Positions 51,997 to 60,901 of a DNA stretch of 64,000 nucleotides are shown here, one piece after another. Positions within the stretch are counted from its first letter, which is position 1. Every line of letters begins with the position of its first letter. The translations under genes were made by a program, and so were the position numbers. The DNA is taken from positions 288,467-352,466 of the forward strand of contig JAXMOA010000003.1 in assembly GCA_034670145.1 (NCBI GenBank), written 5' to 3'. The notes below the pieces were generated by a model. The model searched no databases, was not told where the DNA came from, and saw only the letters and a program-made list of their open reading frames with translations. This stretch comes from HXMU1420-2 sp034670145 (GTDB taxonomy: Bacteria; Pseudomonadota; Alphaproteobacteria; Rhodobacterales; Rhodobacteraceae).

Positions 51997-54141
51997 ATGT
52001 TCAACATATCGACGAAATCAATACAGTGGGGCGAAGAAACGCTCACACTGGAAACGGGCAAGGTTGCCCGTCAGGCAGACGGTTCGGTCATTGCGACACT
52101 GGGTGAGACCAGCGTTATGGCCAACGTAACGTTTGCCAAAAAGCCTAAGCCTGGTCAGGATTTCTTTCCTCTGACCGTTCATTATCAGGAAAAATATTAC
52201 GCCGCCGGTAAGATTCCTGGCGGTTTTTTCAAGCGCGAAGCGCGGCCGACTGAAAAAGAAACGCTGACAGCGCGTCTGATTGACCGGCCGATCCGTCCAT
52301 TGTTTGTCTCGGGCTTCAAGCATGAAGTTCTGGTGATGTGTACAGTGCTGAGCCATGACCTGGTCAATGATCCCGACATCGTGGCGATGATCGCTGCCTC
52401 GGCGGCGCTGACCATCTCGGGTGTTCCGTTCATGGGGCCGATTGCCGGTTGCCGTGTGGGTTACGAGGACGGTGAATATGTCCTGAACCCGACAGTGGAC
52501 GACATGCAGGACCTGCGCCTGAACCCTGAGCAGCGTCTGGATCTGGTTGTTGCCGGCACCAAAGACGCCGTGATGATGGTTGAATCCGAGGCCTATGAGC
52601 TGTCCGAAGCAGAAATGCTGGGCGCGGTGACATTTGCGCATGAGCAGATCCAGCCGGTCATCGACATGATCATTGCCCTGGCCGAAGATGCCGCCAAAGA
52701 GCCGTTTGACTTCCAGGCGCCCGACTATGGCGATCTGTATGATGCGGTTGTTGCAGCGGGTGATGCGCCGATGCGCGCAGCATTTGCAGTCACGGACAAG
52801 CAAGAGCGCACTGGTGCGGTCGCTGCGGCACGTGACAGCATCATGGCAGCGTTGAGCGAAGAGCAACTGGCGGATGCCAACCTGGGTTCAGCGATGAAAA
52901 AGCTGGAAGCGGGCATTTTGCGCGGTGACGTTGTCAAGACCGGCAAACGCATCGACGGGCGCGCGACGGATGAAGTGCGGGCGATTGTATGCGAAACGGC
53001 CCTGCTGCCGCGTACGCATGGGTCGGCCTTGTTCACTCGTGGCGAAACACAGGGTCTGGTTGTGACCACGCTGGGCACCGGTGACGACGAACAGTTCATC
53101 GACGCGCTGCATGGCAACTTCAAATCCAACTTCCTGCTGCACTATAACTTCCCTCCCTATTCGGTTGGCGAAGCGGGTCGCGTTGGCCCTCCGGGTCGTC
53201 GCGAGATCGGCCATGGCAAACTGGCATGGCGCGCGTTGCAGGCGGTTCTTCCGGCTCCGACCGACTTCCCCTATACCGTGCGTCTGGTCTCGGAGATCAC
53301 TGAATCCAACGGGTCGTCGTCCATGGCATCGGTTTGTGGCGGGTCGCTTTCGATGATGGATGCGGGTGTACCGCTGAAATCTGCCGTGGCCGGTGTGGCG
53401 ATGGGTCTGATCCTGGAAGAAGACGGGTCTTATGCGATCCTGACCGACATTCTGGGTGACGAAGATCACCTGGGTGACATGGACTTCAAGGTTGCCGGAA
53501 CGGCAAACGGGATCACCTCGTTGCAGATGGACATCAAGATCGCTGGCATCACGCCCGAGATCATGCAGAAGGCTTTGGCGCAGGCCAAGGACGGACGGAT
53601 GCACATTCTGGGTGAGATGGACAAGGCGCTGAGCGAGACCAAAGGCTTTAGCGTTCATGCCCCACGCATCGAAACGATGAACATCCCAACAGACAAGATC
53701 CGTGAAGTGATCGGGTCTGGCGGCAAGGTGATCCGCGAGATCGTGGAAACCTCGGGCGCGAAGGTCGACATCAACGATGATGGTGTGATCAAGATCGCCT
53801 CGGCCAATGGCGAAGCGATTCAGAAGGCCTATGACATGATCTATTCGATCGTGGCAGAGCCCGAAGTGGGCAAGGTCTATAACGGTAAGGTCGTGAAGAT
53901 CGTCGATTTCGGCGCCTTTGTGAACTTCTTTGGCAAGCGCGACGGGCTGGTGCATGTCAGCCAGATCCTGCCAAAGCGTCTGAACCACCCTTCGGATGTT
54001 TTGAAAGAAGGCCAGGACGTGAAGGTCAAGCTGTTGGGCTTTGACGATCGCGGCAAGGTTCGCCTGTCGATGAAAGTTGTCGATCAGGAAACTGGCGAAG
54101 AGATCGCGCCAGAGAAGAAAGACGACGACGCAGACAGCTGA
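51997..54141 (+). CDS. pnp: Polyribonucleotide nucleotidyltransferase (PNPase)
   Basis: 714-residue 3'-5' phosphorolytic exoribonuclease of RNA decay. Two RNase PH domains, the first with GGFFKREARPTEKETLTARLIDRP and the second with SSSMASVCGGSLSMMDAG. A KH domain (IREVIGSGGKVIREI) and an S1 domain (GKVYNGKVVKIVDFGAFVNF) follow. ATG at 51997 has AAGGA six nt upstream; an adjacent ATG lies at 51994. Normally next to rpsO, here separate. Strong intrinsic terminator follows. Confidence 0.97.
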   Translation: MFNISTKSIQWGEETLTLETGKVARQADGSVIATLGETSVMANVTFAKKPKPGQDFFPLTVHYQEKYYAAGKIPGGFFKREARPTEKETLTARLIDRPIRPLFVSGFKHEVLVMCTVLSHDLVNDPDIVAMIAASAALTISGVPFMGPIAGCRVGYEDGEYVLNPTVDDMQDLRLNPEQRLDLVVAGTKDAVMMVESEAYELSEAEMLGAVTFAHEQIQPVIDMIIALAEDAAKEPFDFQAPDYGDLYDAVVAAGDAPMRAAFAVTDKQERTGAVAAARDSIMAALSEEQLADANLGSAMKKLEAGILRGDVVKTGKRIDGRATDEVRAIVCETALLPRTHGSALFTRGETQGLVVTTLGTGDDEQFIDALHGNFKSNFLLHYNFPPYSVGEAGRVGPPGRREIGHGKLAWRALQAVLPAPTDFPYTVRLVSEITESNGSSSMASVCGGSLSMMDAGVPLKSAVAGVAMGLILEEDGSYAILTDILGDEDHLGDMDFKVAGTANGITSLQMDIKIAGITPEIMQKALAQAKDGRMHILGEMDKALSETKGFSVHAPRIETMNIPTDKIREVIGSGGKVIREIVETSGAKVDINDDGVIKIASANGEAIQKAYDMIYSIVAEPEVGKVYNGKVVKIVDFGAFVNFFGKRDGLVHVSQILPKRLNHPSDVLKEGQDVKVKLLGFDDRGKVRLSMKVVDQETGEEIAPEKKDDDADS

Positions 54142-54162
54142 TCGCTGCGCGTTTACGAAATC

Positions 54163-54196
54163 GGCCCCCGATGCTTGGCATACGGGGGCCTTTTTT
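54163..54196 (+). terminator. Intrinsic terminator of pnp
   Basis: Stem GGCCCCCG / CGGGGGCC (54163-54170, 54183-54190), extended by a TGC/GCA pairing, followed by six T (54191-54196). Starts 21 nt after the pnp stop. Confidence 0.92.
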
Positions 54197-54332
54197 ATGT
54201 CGGCGGGGATTACGCCCATAAACCTTTGTCTGATTGCGCTGTCTTTCGCCGCTTCGGTCTATCGCGCTGGTCGGCTTGCAGGGCCCAAAAGGGAGGTCAC
54301 GGAGATCCGTACCTGTTTTCTGGAGGCGAGCC

Positions 54333-54656
54333 ATGGGCGATTGGACAGACCGAAAATGCGCGGGGTGGGTGCCAAGGGCTTGGGTTCTGGGCCTGTTGAT
54401 CCTGATCTGCCCTGCCGCTTTGATGGCTCATGACGGGGCTGAAACCTATCGGCATGCTCTGGTCAACAGAACGTTCCGAACGCCAGTGGTGTTTGCAGGG
54501 GTTGGGCAGCAATTGAGCGAGACTGTTCTGCTGCGCTCGAAACGGGGCGCGCGGGTTAGGGGCGGTCGCGGGATCTGTGTTGTCCAGGCGCCGGGATTTG
54601 TGAATGGGCCGGAACCGGGGCGGTCAGACAGGCCCGGCCTCTGTCGACCCCGTTAG
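54333..54656 (+). CDS. Small predicted secreted protein
   Basis: 107 residues starting MGDWTDRKCAGWVPRAW. A hydrophobic segment (VLGLLILICPAALMA) resembles a signal peptide ending before HDGAETYRH. The rest is basic and glycine/arginine-rich (GARVRGGRGICVV), with no recognised family. The start is supported by CTGGAGG about 8 nt upstream. No relatives recalled, and the C-terminal third looks less protein-like, so this could be a real short gene or chance. Confidence 0.45.
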   Translation: MGDWTDRKCAGWVPRAWVLGLLILICPAALMAHDGAETYRHALVNRTFRTPVVFAGVGQQLSETVLLRSKRGARVRGGRGICVVQAPGFVNGPEPGRSDRPGLCRPR

Positions 54657-54826
54657 ATTACCGGTGATGCGCGTGTTTTCACCGATATCTGACACGCTAT
54701 CTGACCCATAATCCTTGGGCATAAACCGGGCGGATCACCCAAAATCCAATCGCAGCCCGGTCGGCGCGTTCCCAGCTTGGTCTCATCGCGGCAATCGTGC
54801 TGCTTCACCCCAAAGGGAGACCTGCT

Positions 54827-55108
54827 ATGAAAGACCTGAAACCCATCCTGCTTGCCGGCCTGATCCTGACAACCCCTGCCATTGCCTGGGCGCAATACAA
54901 TCTGGGCGATCAGATCGGCACGACAGACGACGAAATCATCGCCGCAATGACCGAAAGCGGCTATGATGTCCGCAGCATCGAGCGCGGCGAGGACGAAATT
55001 GAGGTTGAAGTTATGATCGACGGCGTTGAAACTGAGTTCGTCCTGGCCCTGGCCGATGGCAAGCTGATCGAGATTGATACGGATGATGACAAAACAGACG
55101 ACCACTGA
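54827..55108 (+). CDS. Small periplasmic protein, PepSY-like
   Basis: 93 residues. A signal peptide (LKPILLAGLILTTPAIAWA) is followed by a PepSY-like domain: a helix (TDDEIIAAMTESGYDVRSIE), a beta-hairpin (EDEIEVEVMIDGVETEFVLALADGKLIEID pattern) and an acidic tail. PepSY domains often inhibit peptidases or sense at the envelope. AAAGGGAG precedes the ATG. Directly upstream of the membrane LuxR-type regulator, possibly in one transcript. Confidence 0.78.
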   Translation: MKDLKPILLAGLILTTPAIAWAQYNLGDQIGTTDDEIIAAMTESGYDVRSIERGEDEIEVEVMIDGVETEFVLALADGKLIEIDTDDDKTDDH

Positions 55109-55162
55109 TGCGCCTGGCGCCGGGTCACAAGGCAGGCCCGGCGCCCTGACGGTCTGGTATTG

Positions 55163-55666
55163 ATGCGCGTCAGCCGGATCACAGTCTTGCGGGGCGTGTT
55201 TGGCGTGCAGGCCTTTTGCGCGTGCTTTTTTGTGTTCGAGGCGCTTGCGGATATGATCGGGCTGGAGGCCCTGCCCGGGTTTCACAGGTTGGATTCATTC
55301 GAATTTTTTGTGGCGGCCTCGCTGATTGCTGGCATGGTTGCGACCGGTCTGCTGATCCGGACCATGGCCCAACGCCAGGCCAGCCTGACGCGCCAGTTGG
55401 ATGTGGCCTCTGGTGCGTTTGCCCGGGTCATCGAAGAACATTTCAACACCTGGGGATTGAGCGCCTCTGAGCGTGAGGTGGCGATGATGTCCATCAAGGG
55501 CCTGTCGATTGCCGAGATTGCGGCCGTTCGGCAAACCAAAGAGGGCACCGTCAAAGCGCAGAATGCCTCGGTCTATCGCAAGGCCGGGGTGTCGGGGCGG
55601 ATGCAATTGCTGAGTCTGTTCATTGACGAATTGATCACTGAGCCCTTGGTGAAGGTTGCCGAGTGA
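55163..55666 (+). CDS. Membrane-anchored LuxR-type HTH regulator
   Basis: 167 residues. Two hydrophobic helices at about 8-30 and 50-70 precede a LuxR/FixJ HTH domain (LSASEREVAMMSIKGLSIAEIAAVRQTKEGTVKAQNASVYRKAGV). There is no receiver or autoinducer domain, so this is a membrane-tethered one-component regulator; the short loop between helices could sense an envelope signal or a partner such as the neighbouring PepSY-like protein. ATG at 55163 preferred. Its 3' end lies 67 nt before the GT25 gene. Confidence 0.85.
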   Translation: MRVSRITVLRGVFGVQAFCACFFVFEALADMIGLEALPGFHRLDSFEFFVAASLIAGMVATGLLIRTMAQRQASLTRQLDVASGAFARVIEEHFNTWGLSASEREVAMMSIKGLSIAEIAAVRQTKEGTVKAQNASVYRKAGVSGRMQLLSLFIDELITEPLVKVAE

Positions 55667-55733
55667 AACAGGCAGGCTCCTACCCTGGACGGCCCTGTTC
55701 GTGCAAACACGCGACAGCGGCGGCGTGGTTGTG

Positions 55734-56474
55734 ATGCATAGTCTGATCATCCATTTGCCCAGTGCCCGGGCCCGTCAGCCGAATGTGGCCCGTCTGTTGA
55801 ATGTTCTGCCGAACGCTCAGGTGATGGAGGCGGTGCGGGGTGCCGACGCGCTGCAGGTGGGGGCGGTTTCTGTGCGCGATGGGGATTTGTACAGCCCCCG
55901 GTATCCGTTTGCCTTGAGCGCCGGAGAGGTGGGCTGTTTCCTGAGCCATCGCGCCTGCTGGCAGCGGATCGTGGACGAAGGGTGGGATTATGCCCTGATC
56001 GTGGAGGATGATTTCCACGCCGAGGGCGCGCTATGGGCGGATACCTTGCGCCTGATTGAGGCCCATGCGGGGACACAGATCTATCTGCGCCTGCCGGCAA
56101 AAGACCGCGAGCACCCCTCTGGTCCTGTCATCGAACAGGGGCAATCGCGGCTGTTCCTGCCCCGGCGCATCGGGTTGCAGACTGTTGCTCAGGTGGTTGG
56201 CCGGGAGGCCGCGGCCCGCCTGCTGGCGGTTGGCGAAACGATTGATCGCCCGGTGGATGCCTTGTTGCAGATGCATTGGGTCACGGGGCAGCGCGTGCAC
56301 ACGATCCTGCCCAATGGGGTACAGGAATTGACCGCGGCCCTTGGGGGGTCAACGATCCAGTCCAAACCGCCCAAAAGCGGGCAATTCATGCGCGAGCTGA
56401 AGCGGCTGACCTATCGGTTGCGGGTTGCCCTTTGCCCGCAACGGGCAAAACAGGACGGGCCGCTCTCTGGCTAG
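55734..56474 (+). CDS. Glycosyltransferase family 25 (LPS-type) protein
   Basis: 246-residue GT25-like enzyme. Motifs are GEVGCFLSHRACWQRIVDEG, the metal-binding acidic VEDDFH and a C-terminal IQSKPPKSGQF segment. GT25 members add sugars, usually galactose, to lipopolysaccharide core or oligosaccharide from UDP-sugar. ATG at 55734 lacks a strong ribosome-binding site; the frame is open further upstream. Its stop lies within the hairpin at 56456-56485. Confidence 0.86.
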   Translation: MHSLIIHLPSARARQPNVARLLNVLPNAQVMEAVRGADALQVGAVSVRDGDLYSPRYPFALSAGEVGCFLSHRACWQRIVDEGWDYALIVEDDFHAEGALWADTLRLIEAHAGTQIYLRLPAKDREHPSGPVIEQGQSRLFLPRRIGLQTVAQVVGREAAARLLAVGETIDRPVDALLQMHWVTGQRVHTILPNGVQELTAALGGSTIQSKPPKSGQFMRELKRLTYRLRVALCPQRAKQDGPLSG

Positions 56475-56485
56475 AGAACGGCCCG
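56456..56485. terminator. Bidirectional hairpin at the GT25/peroxiredoxin junction
   Basis: CGGGCCG-C-TCTCT / AGAGA-A-CGGCCCG with a 4-nt loop (56456-56485). It overlaps the GT25 stop and lies 22 nt from the peroxiredoxin stop. Confidence 0.7.
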
Positions 56486-56507
56486 GTTTCTGGACGTCAG
56501 CGCCGGT

Positions 56508-57161
56508 TTACCCGGGCAGTTTGGTTGTGCGCAGATAGGGGAAATGCGTTGTGAATTCGCCGTATTTCGCCTTGGCGTCTTCGTCGCTGACCGCCGTTGG
56601 GATGACCACGTCATCGCCCACAGTCCAGTTGGCCGGCGTTGCGACGTTTTCGCGGGCGGCGGTTTGCAGACCGTCCAGCGCGCGCAGCACCTCGGCAAAG
56701 TTGCGACCCACGTTCATCGGGTAGGTCATGCTGAGCTTGAGCTTTTTGTCCGGGCCGATGATGAAGACCGAGCGCACTGTGGCGCTGTCGTTCGGGGTGC
56801 GGCCGTCGGGCATGTAGGCGTCGGCGGGCAGCATGTCGAAGGCTTTGGACACGGCGAGCCCGTCGTCAGCGATGATCGGAAAGCCCGCTTTGGCGCCTGC
56901 AAAGCTTTCGATGTCACCTTTCCATTTGCGGTGGTCTTCGGCGCTATCGACCGAGACACCAATGACTTTGGTGCCACGGGCCGCCCATTCGTCCGCCAGC
57001 TGCGACACTGCACCGAACTCGGTCGTGCACACGGGCGTGAAGTCTTTGGGATGGGAAAAAAGGATCGCCCAGCTGTCGCCGATCCAGTCGTGGAACTGGA
57101 TTGTTCCCTGGTCGGTCTCGGCAGTAAAGTCGGGGACGGTTTGGTTGATACGCAAGCCCAT
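56508..57161 (-). CDS. 1-Cys peroxiredoxin (Prx6-type)
   Basis: 217-residue thiol peroxidase. The peroxidatic cysteine lies in HPKDFTPVCTTEFGAV (about residues 37-52). The C-terminal extension (about 150-217; YPMNVGRNFAEVLRALDGLQ, WTVGDDVVIPT) defines the Prx6 subfamily. It reduces hydrogen peroxide and organic hydroperoxides; no resolving cysteine is evident. Cytoplasmic. Divergent from the caspase-like gene across 201 bp. Confidence 0.95.
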   Translation of the reverse strand: MGLRINQTVPDFTAETDQGTIQFHDWIGDSWAILFSHPKDFTPVCTTEFGAVSQLADEWAARGTKVIGVSVDSAEDHRKWKGDIESFAGAKAGFPIIADDGLAVSKAFDMLPADAYMPDGRTPNDSATVRSVFIIGPDKKLKLSMTYPMNVGRNFAEVLRALDGLQTAARENVATPANWTVGDDVVIPTAVSDEDAKAKYGEFTTHFPYLRTTKLPG

Positions 57162-57362
57162 GAGAGCCTCCTTTTTGATATCACTGATAGTCCGTGTCAG
57201 GCCCTATATATTGGACGAACCGGAGAGTTACATCATCCGTTTGAATGAGTAGGCCGATATTGGGACAAAATGCCTGCAAGGCGCGGGAAACGATAACTTT
57301 GTTTTGATCGCAAATGGCTTATGGTCGGAGTATTCTTGGCCAGCGGCACAGGTAGGTGACAC

Positions 57363-58862
57363 ATGGTTCGATTCGTTCGGTTCTGGAGCGTGGTATTGGC
57401 GGTATTCTGGGCGGGCATGGTGGCCGCCGCCGGAGAGCGTGTGGCCCTGGTCGTGGGCATGGGCGCCTATCAGTCTATTCCACCGCTGAGCAACACGCTG
57501 AACGATGCGCGCGGCATCGCCGATACGCTGGAAGGGATCGGGTTTGACGTGACCCTGTCGCTGGATGCCAACGCGTCGGATTTGCGCCAGCAACTGGATG
57601 ATTTTGCGTTCCGCTCGGAGACGGCTGATCTGGCGCTGATCTATTTTGCCGGTCATGGCATCGAAGTGCAGGGCGAGAATTTTCTGATTCCGGTCGATGC
57701 GCAGGTGGCCTCGAACCGGGATGTGCAGCGGCAGTCTGTTTCGCTCAAGCAGGTCTTGGCCTCGGTCGAACATGCCCGCAAGATGCGGATCGTGATCCTG
57801 GACAGTTGCCGGGACAATCCACTGGGCGACTCGATTGATCTGGCGGCTGCGGCGCAGACGCAGGAGGACACGACAGAGACCACGCGCGGCGGCGGTGGTC
57901 TGGCGGCGGCGGACCCGGATCGCGGCACATTGGTGGCCTTTGCGGCGCGTGATGGGCAGGTGGCACTGGATGGGCATGGCAACAACAGCCCCTTTGCCAC
58001 GGCGCTGATGGAGAAAATGGAAAAACCCGGGCTGGAGATCAGCCTGATGTTCCGGCAGGTGCGTGACGAAGTTCTGGGCATGACCAACAACCTGCAAGAG
58101 CCGCATACATACGGTTCGCTGACCGGGATTCCCTTTTACCTGGCTGGGCCGGGTGACGGCGAACAGGGGCTGACCGGCGTTTCCGTCGAGGATGCCTGGG
58201 CGGCATTGAAGCCCGATCAGGAAGAGCAATTGCTGGCGCTGGCTGATCTGGGCGATACCCGGTCGATGCTGGGGCTGGCCTATATCCGGCTGAACCCGAA
58301 CCAGGGACGGTTCAACCCGGCAGAGGCAGTCAGTTTTCTGGAACGGGCCGCCGAGGCGGGGTCGCCGGAGGCTCAATTCGAACTGGCCAAACTGTTTGAA
58401 CGCGGCACCGGTGTGCCGGTCGATGAAAAACGGGCGTTGGAACTATACGAGCAGGCGGCCAGTCAGAATTACGCCGATGCGATCAACGATCTGGGGTTCC
58501 TGCATTATCAGGGCGGTCTGGGCCTGCGTCCGGACCCACAAGAAGCGCTGCGCTATTTTGAACGGGCGGCTGATCTGAGGCATCCGCAGGCGCTGTTCAA
58601 TTTTGCCGCGTTGATTGATGACGGGTTGATCCCGACCAAGGGCCCGAAGGATGCGGCGCAATACCTGTATGCCGCCCTGCGATCGGGCAGTGAGGATGTG
58701 CTGCAAATCCTGTCGGAACGGCCCAAGATGTTTTCGAATGAAACCCGTCGCGAACTTCAGGCCGAGCTTAAGCGGTTCGAGTTTTATACCGGTCGCATTG
58801 ATGGCGATTTTGGACCAGGAACCCAGCGTGGGATCCGCAAGGCATATGGGTTGGAGGGCTAG
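57363..58862 (+). CDS. Secreted caspase-like (C14) protein with Sel1 repeats
   Basis: 499 residues. A signal peptide (about 1-23) leads into a caspase-fold domain (about 24-260) with catalytic His98 in YFAGHGIEV and Cys149 in LDSCRDNP. About three Sel1 repeats follow (about 300-420; AAEAGSPEAQFELAKLFERG, ALELYEQAASQNYADAINDLG). The C-terminus (FEFYTGRIDGDFGPGTQRGI) resembles a peptidoglycan-binding tail. Bacterial caspase homologues cleave after basic residues or act in signalling; a periplasmic one with Sel1 repeats suggests an envelope scaffold or protease. First gene of the possible envelope cluster. Confidence 0.88.
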   Translation: MVRFVRFWSVVLAVFWAGMVAAAGERVALVVGMGAYQSIPPLSNTLNDARGIADTLEGIGFDVTLSLDANASDLRQQLDDFAFRSETADLALIYFAGHGIEVQGENFLIPVDAQVASNRDVQRQSVSLKQVLASVEHARKMRIVILDSCRDNPLGDSIDLAAAAQTQEDTTETTRGGGGLAAADPDRGTLVAFAARDGQVALDGHGNNSPFATALMEKMEKPGLEISLMFRQVRDEVLGMTNNLQEPHTYGSLTGIPFYLAGPGDGEQGLTGVSVEDAWAALKPDQEEQLLALADLGDTRSMLGLAYIRLNPNQGRFNPAEAVSFLERAAEAGSPEAQFELAKLFERGTGVPVDEKRALELYEQAASQNYADAINDLGFLHYQGGLGLRPDPQEALRYFERAADLRHPQALFNFAALIDDGLIPTKGPKDAAQYLYAALRSGSEDVLQILSERPKMFSNETRRELQAELKRFEFYTGRIDGDFGPGTQRGIRKAYGLEG

Positions 58863-58919
58863 GATTCGCCCCCCTTCCTGTGTCTTTGGGCATGATGGCC
58901 TTTGGCAGAATGTGAAAAC

Positions 58920-58976
58920 CTGCACCACTTAACGCTGCCTGAAATCAAAGGCCTCAACGCGTTAAGTGATAGGCCG
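58920..58976. repeat. 57-bp intergenic repeat, copy 2
   Basis: Second copy of the element at 31639-31695 (about 77% identical). Here a 10-bp perfect stem is present: CACTTAACGC / GCGTTAAGTG around a 23-nt loop, a long hairpin placed between the convergent caspase and cyclase-family genes. If the frameshift in the cyclase-family gene is real, this copy is fully intergenic. Confidence 0.65.
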
Positions 58977-59804
58977 TCTTTCACGCCTTTCGCAGTACAC
59001 GTCAGACCATCGCAAAGATGCGCGCCGGGCCACCGGTGCCCCCTTGTGAGAGGGGGCCCCCACCACGATGGTCGCGCCACTGGCTGGCAGGCGGTCTAGG
59101 GATTTCAGATTCTCGATCCCATAGCGGTTGTTTGGTAACCACGTGTAGTGGGTCGCAAAATCAGCAGACTGGCCGAAATCCAGCGACAGGGTGTCGACTC
59201 CGATAGAGACCGCCGTGGTTTCCTCTAGAAGCATCTGGGCCGCTTCGGCGTGAAACCCCGGGAAATGCATGACGCCATCGTCATCGACATTGCGATAGTC
59301 CAGCCCGCCGGTTTTGGACGCCCAGCCGGAATGCATCGCGATACAGGCCTGATCCGGGATCTCTCCGTTGGTGGCGATCCAGGCGCGGATATCCTCGGGC
59401 GTGATCTGCGCGTCATGATTGTCCTGCGCCTTGACAGAGATATCCACAACGCAGAGCGGCACAACCAGGGTTTCGAGCGGGATTTCATCCACCGAATAGC
59501 CGTCCTTGGAAAAATGCAGCGGCGCGTCGACATGGGTGCCGGTGTGTTCATTGATCGTCAGATTCATCAGGTTGAACCCGTGCTCGTCGAAATGGGCCTG
59601 CTGGTCGCGGGCAAAGCCGGACACACCGAAATAGGTTGGAAAGTTTTCGTCATAGATATGGGACATATCCACCACCGAGGAATGCCCGCCCCCCATGGCT
59701 GGCGGCGCCGCGGCGACGCTGGCGGTGGCCACGGCCGCGCCGGCGACAGCGGTTTGTTTGAAAAAATCACGCCGCGACAGCATCCGTTCCTTGACGGAGT
59801 TCAT
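58962..59804 (-). CDS. Tat-exported cyclase family protein (kynurenine formamidase-like), C-terminal frameshift
   Basis: Predicted product about 280 residues. A twin-arginine signal (SRRDFFKQ, then an alanine-rich stretch) precedes a cyclase domain with the metal motif HTGTHVDAPLHF (about residues 87-98). The family hydrolyses amides or lactones, e.g. N-formylkynurenine. After SHKG the frame reads ARRASLRWSD and continues to a stop at 58962. In the +1 frame the sequence reads GTGGPARIFAMV then a stop at 59002-59004, the family's usual C-terminus. A single lost G in the G-run at 59039-59043 (minus strand) explains this. Start at 59804; ATG 59783 is an alternative. Confidence 0.85.
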   Translation of the reverse strand: MNSVKERMLSRRDFFKQTAVAGAAVATASVAAAPPAMGGGHSSVVDMSHIYDENFPTYFGVSGFARDQQAHFDEHGFNLMNLTINEHTGTHVDAPLHFSKDGYSVDEIPLETLVVPLCVVDISVKAQDNHDAQITPEDIRAWIATNGEIPDQACIAMHSGWASKTGGLDYRNVDDDGVMHFPGFHAEAAQMLLEETTAVSIGVDTLSLDFGQSADFATHYTWLPNNRYGIENLKSLDRLPASGATIVVGAPSHKGAPVARRASLRWSDVYCERRERRPIT

Positions 59805-59914
59805 CACACATTTCGGTCTCCCTTGAACCTCTGGTCCGATGTCATCGCAATTGCGGATTTCCGGCAATTGTACTTTGGGCTATGTCAGGCAGAAGAACGT
59901 GCATTCACCGTGGT

Positions 59915-60784
59915 TCAGAGTTTTCCTTCTGCCAGCCATTCATCCAGCTGCTTTCGGCTGACCTCGAAATGCATACTGTCCTCGCGACGGAAACCCGCGC
60001 CCCAGACCCAGCCCTCGGCACGGAAAAAGTCGGCAAGAATGGTCAGGCCCAGCTGCGTTTTGCCATCGGTGAAATTATCGAGGTGGCCGTCGATGTTGAG
60101 ATCCACGGCCAGTCCGTAACTGTGGGTCGACAGGCTGTTCTGGGTGCCGCGAATCCGGCGCACGCAGAGCGAGCCCGAGGTGTTGATTCGCGCGTAGAGA
60201 TCCGGGTCGGCCTTGCGAATAGCCTCGAACACCCGCGCCAGCGACTCGGCGGCGGGTTTGAGCATGCGCACGCGGATCGGCCCGACCTTTTCCAGGACCA
60301 GTTTGGACGCCAGCGCCTTGTTGGTCATCGGTTCGCAATCGTCCGACAGGGTTTCGCGGGGACGGCCCAGTTTTTCCTGAAGATAGCGGGGCGAGGATAC
60401 TTTGAGCCCTTTGTTCACATTCACACGGTCTGCGATCAGAACGACCTGCGCGTAGGCATCGACGATGTCATTGGTGCCATTGCCGCGAAACACCTCGTCC
60501 TCGGCATCGGGATCGGCCTGCATCGGCGCGGCGCTGCTTTGACGGCCCAGCTGGACGATCTGCTGTTCCAGATCCTCCATCCGGGCACGCAGATCGTCCA
60601 GCTGGCCGCGCATCATTTCCAGTTCGATCCGGGCCGAAGAATCAACCGCAGATCCGCCAAAACCGCCGGCTTCGCCGTCTTCGGAGAGCGCAAGCGAGAG
60701 GCCGATCCAGATGATCGGTGCCAGGATCAGGGCAGCCGCCAAAATAATAGCCGGGATCAGCCAGTTTGTTTGTTGATTGTCCAT
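59915..60784 (-). CDS. Membrane-anchored M15-family (VanY-like) D,D-peptidase
   Basis: 289 residues. An N-terminal transmembrane helix (about 8-33) is followed by a short coiled coil (about 52-84) and an M15/VanY-like domain. The zinc-binding residues are in STHSYGLAVDLNIDG (SxHxxGxAxD) and SMHFEV (HxE). Such enzymes trim D-Ala-D-Ala or cross-links of peptidoglycan. It would sit in the inner membrane with the catalytic part in the periplasm. Divergent from ompA across 160 bp. Confidence 0.85.
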   Translation of the reverse strand: MDNQQTNWLIPAIILAAALILAPIIWIGLSLALSEDGEAGGFGGSAVDSSARIELEMMRGQLDDLRARMEDLEQQIVQLGRQSSAAPMQADPDAEDEVFRGNGTNDIVDAYAQVVLIADRVNVNKGLKVSSPRYLQEKLGRPRETLSDDCEPMTNKALASKLVLEKVGPIRVRMLKPAAESLARVFEAIRKADPDLYARINTSGSLCVRRIRGTQNSLSTHSYGLAVDLNIDGHLDNFTDGKTQLGLTILADFFRAEGWVWGAGFRREDSMHFEVSRKQLDEWLAEGKL

Positions 60785-60871
60785 TCCCTATTCATCCCGG
60801 GCCATTGGTGTCGACGCAAGGGGTATTCCGTTCATTGTGAACAGTAAAATCGTTGTAGCGTTGTAAAGGGT

Positions 60872-60901
60872 CGTATACGCTTGCCAGTATTGACCGTATA
60901 C
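60872..60901. repeat. Direct repeat of CGTATAC upstream of ompA-like gene
   Basis: CGTATAC occurs at 60872-60878 and 60895-60901, 23 nt apart (about two helical turns), in the divergent M15/ompA promoter region. A weak promoter (TTGACC, 17 nt, ATCATT from 60890) overlaps the second copy, consistent with an operator. Confidence 0.4.
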
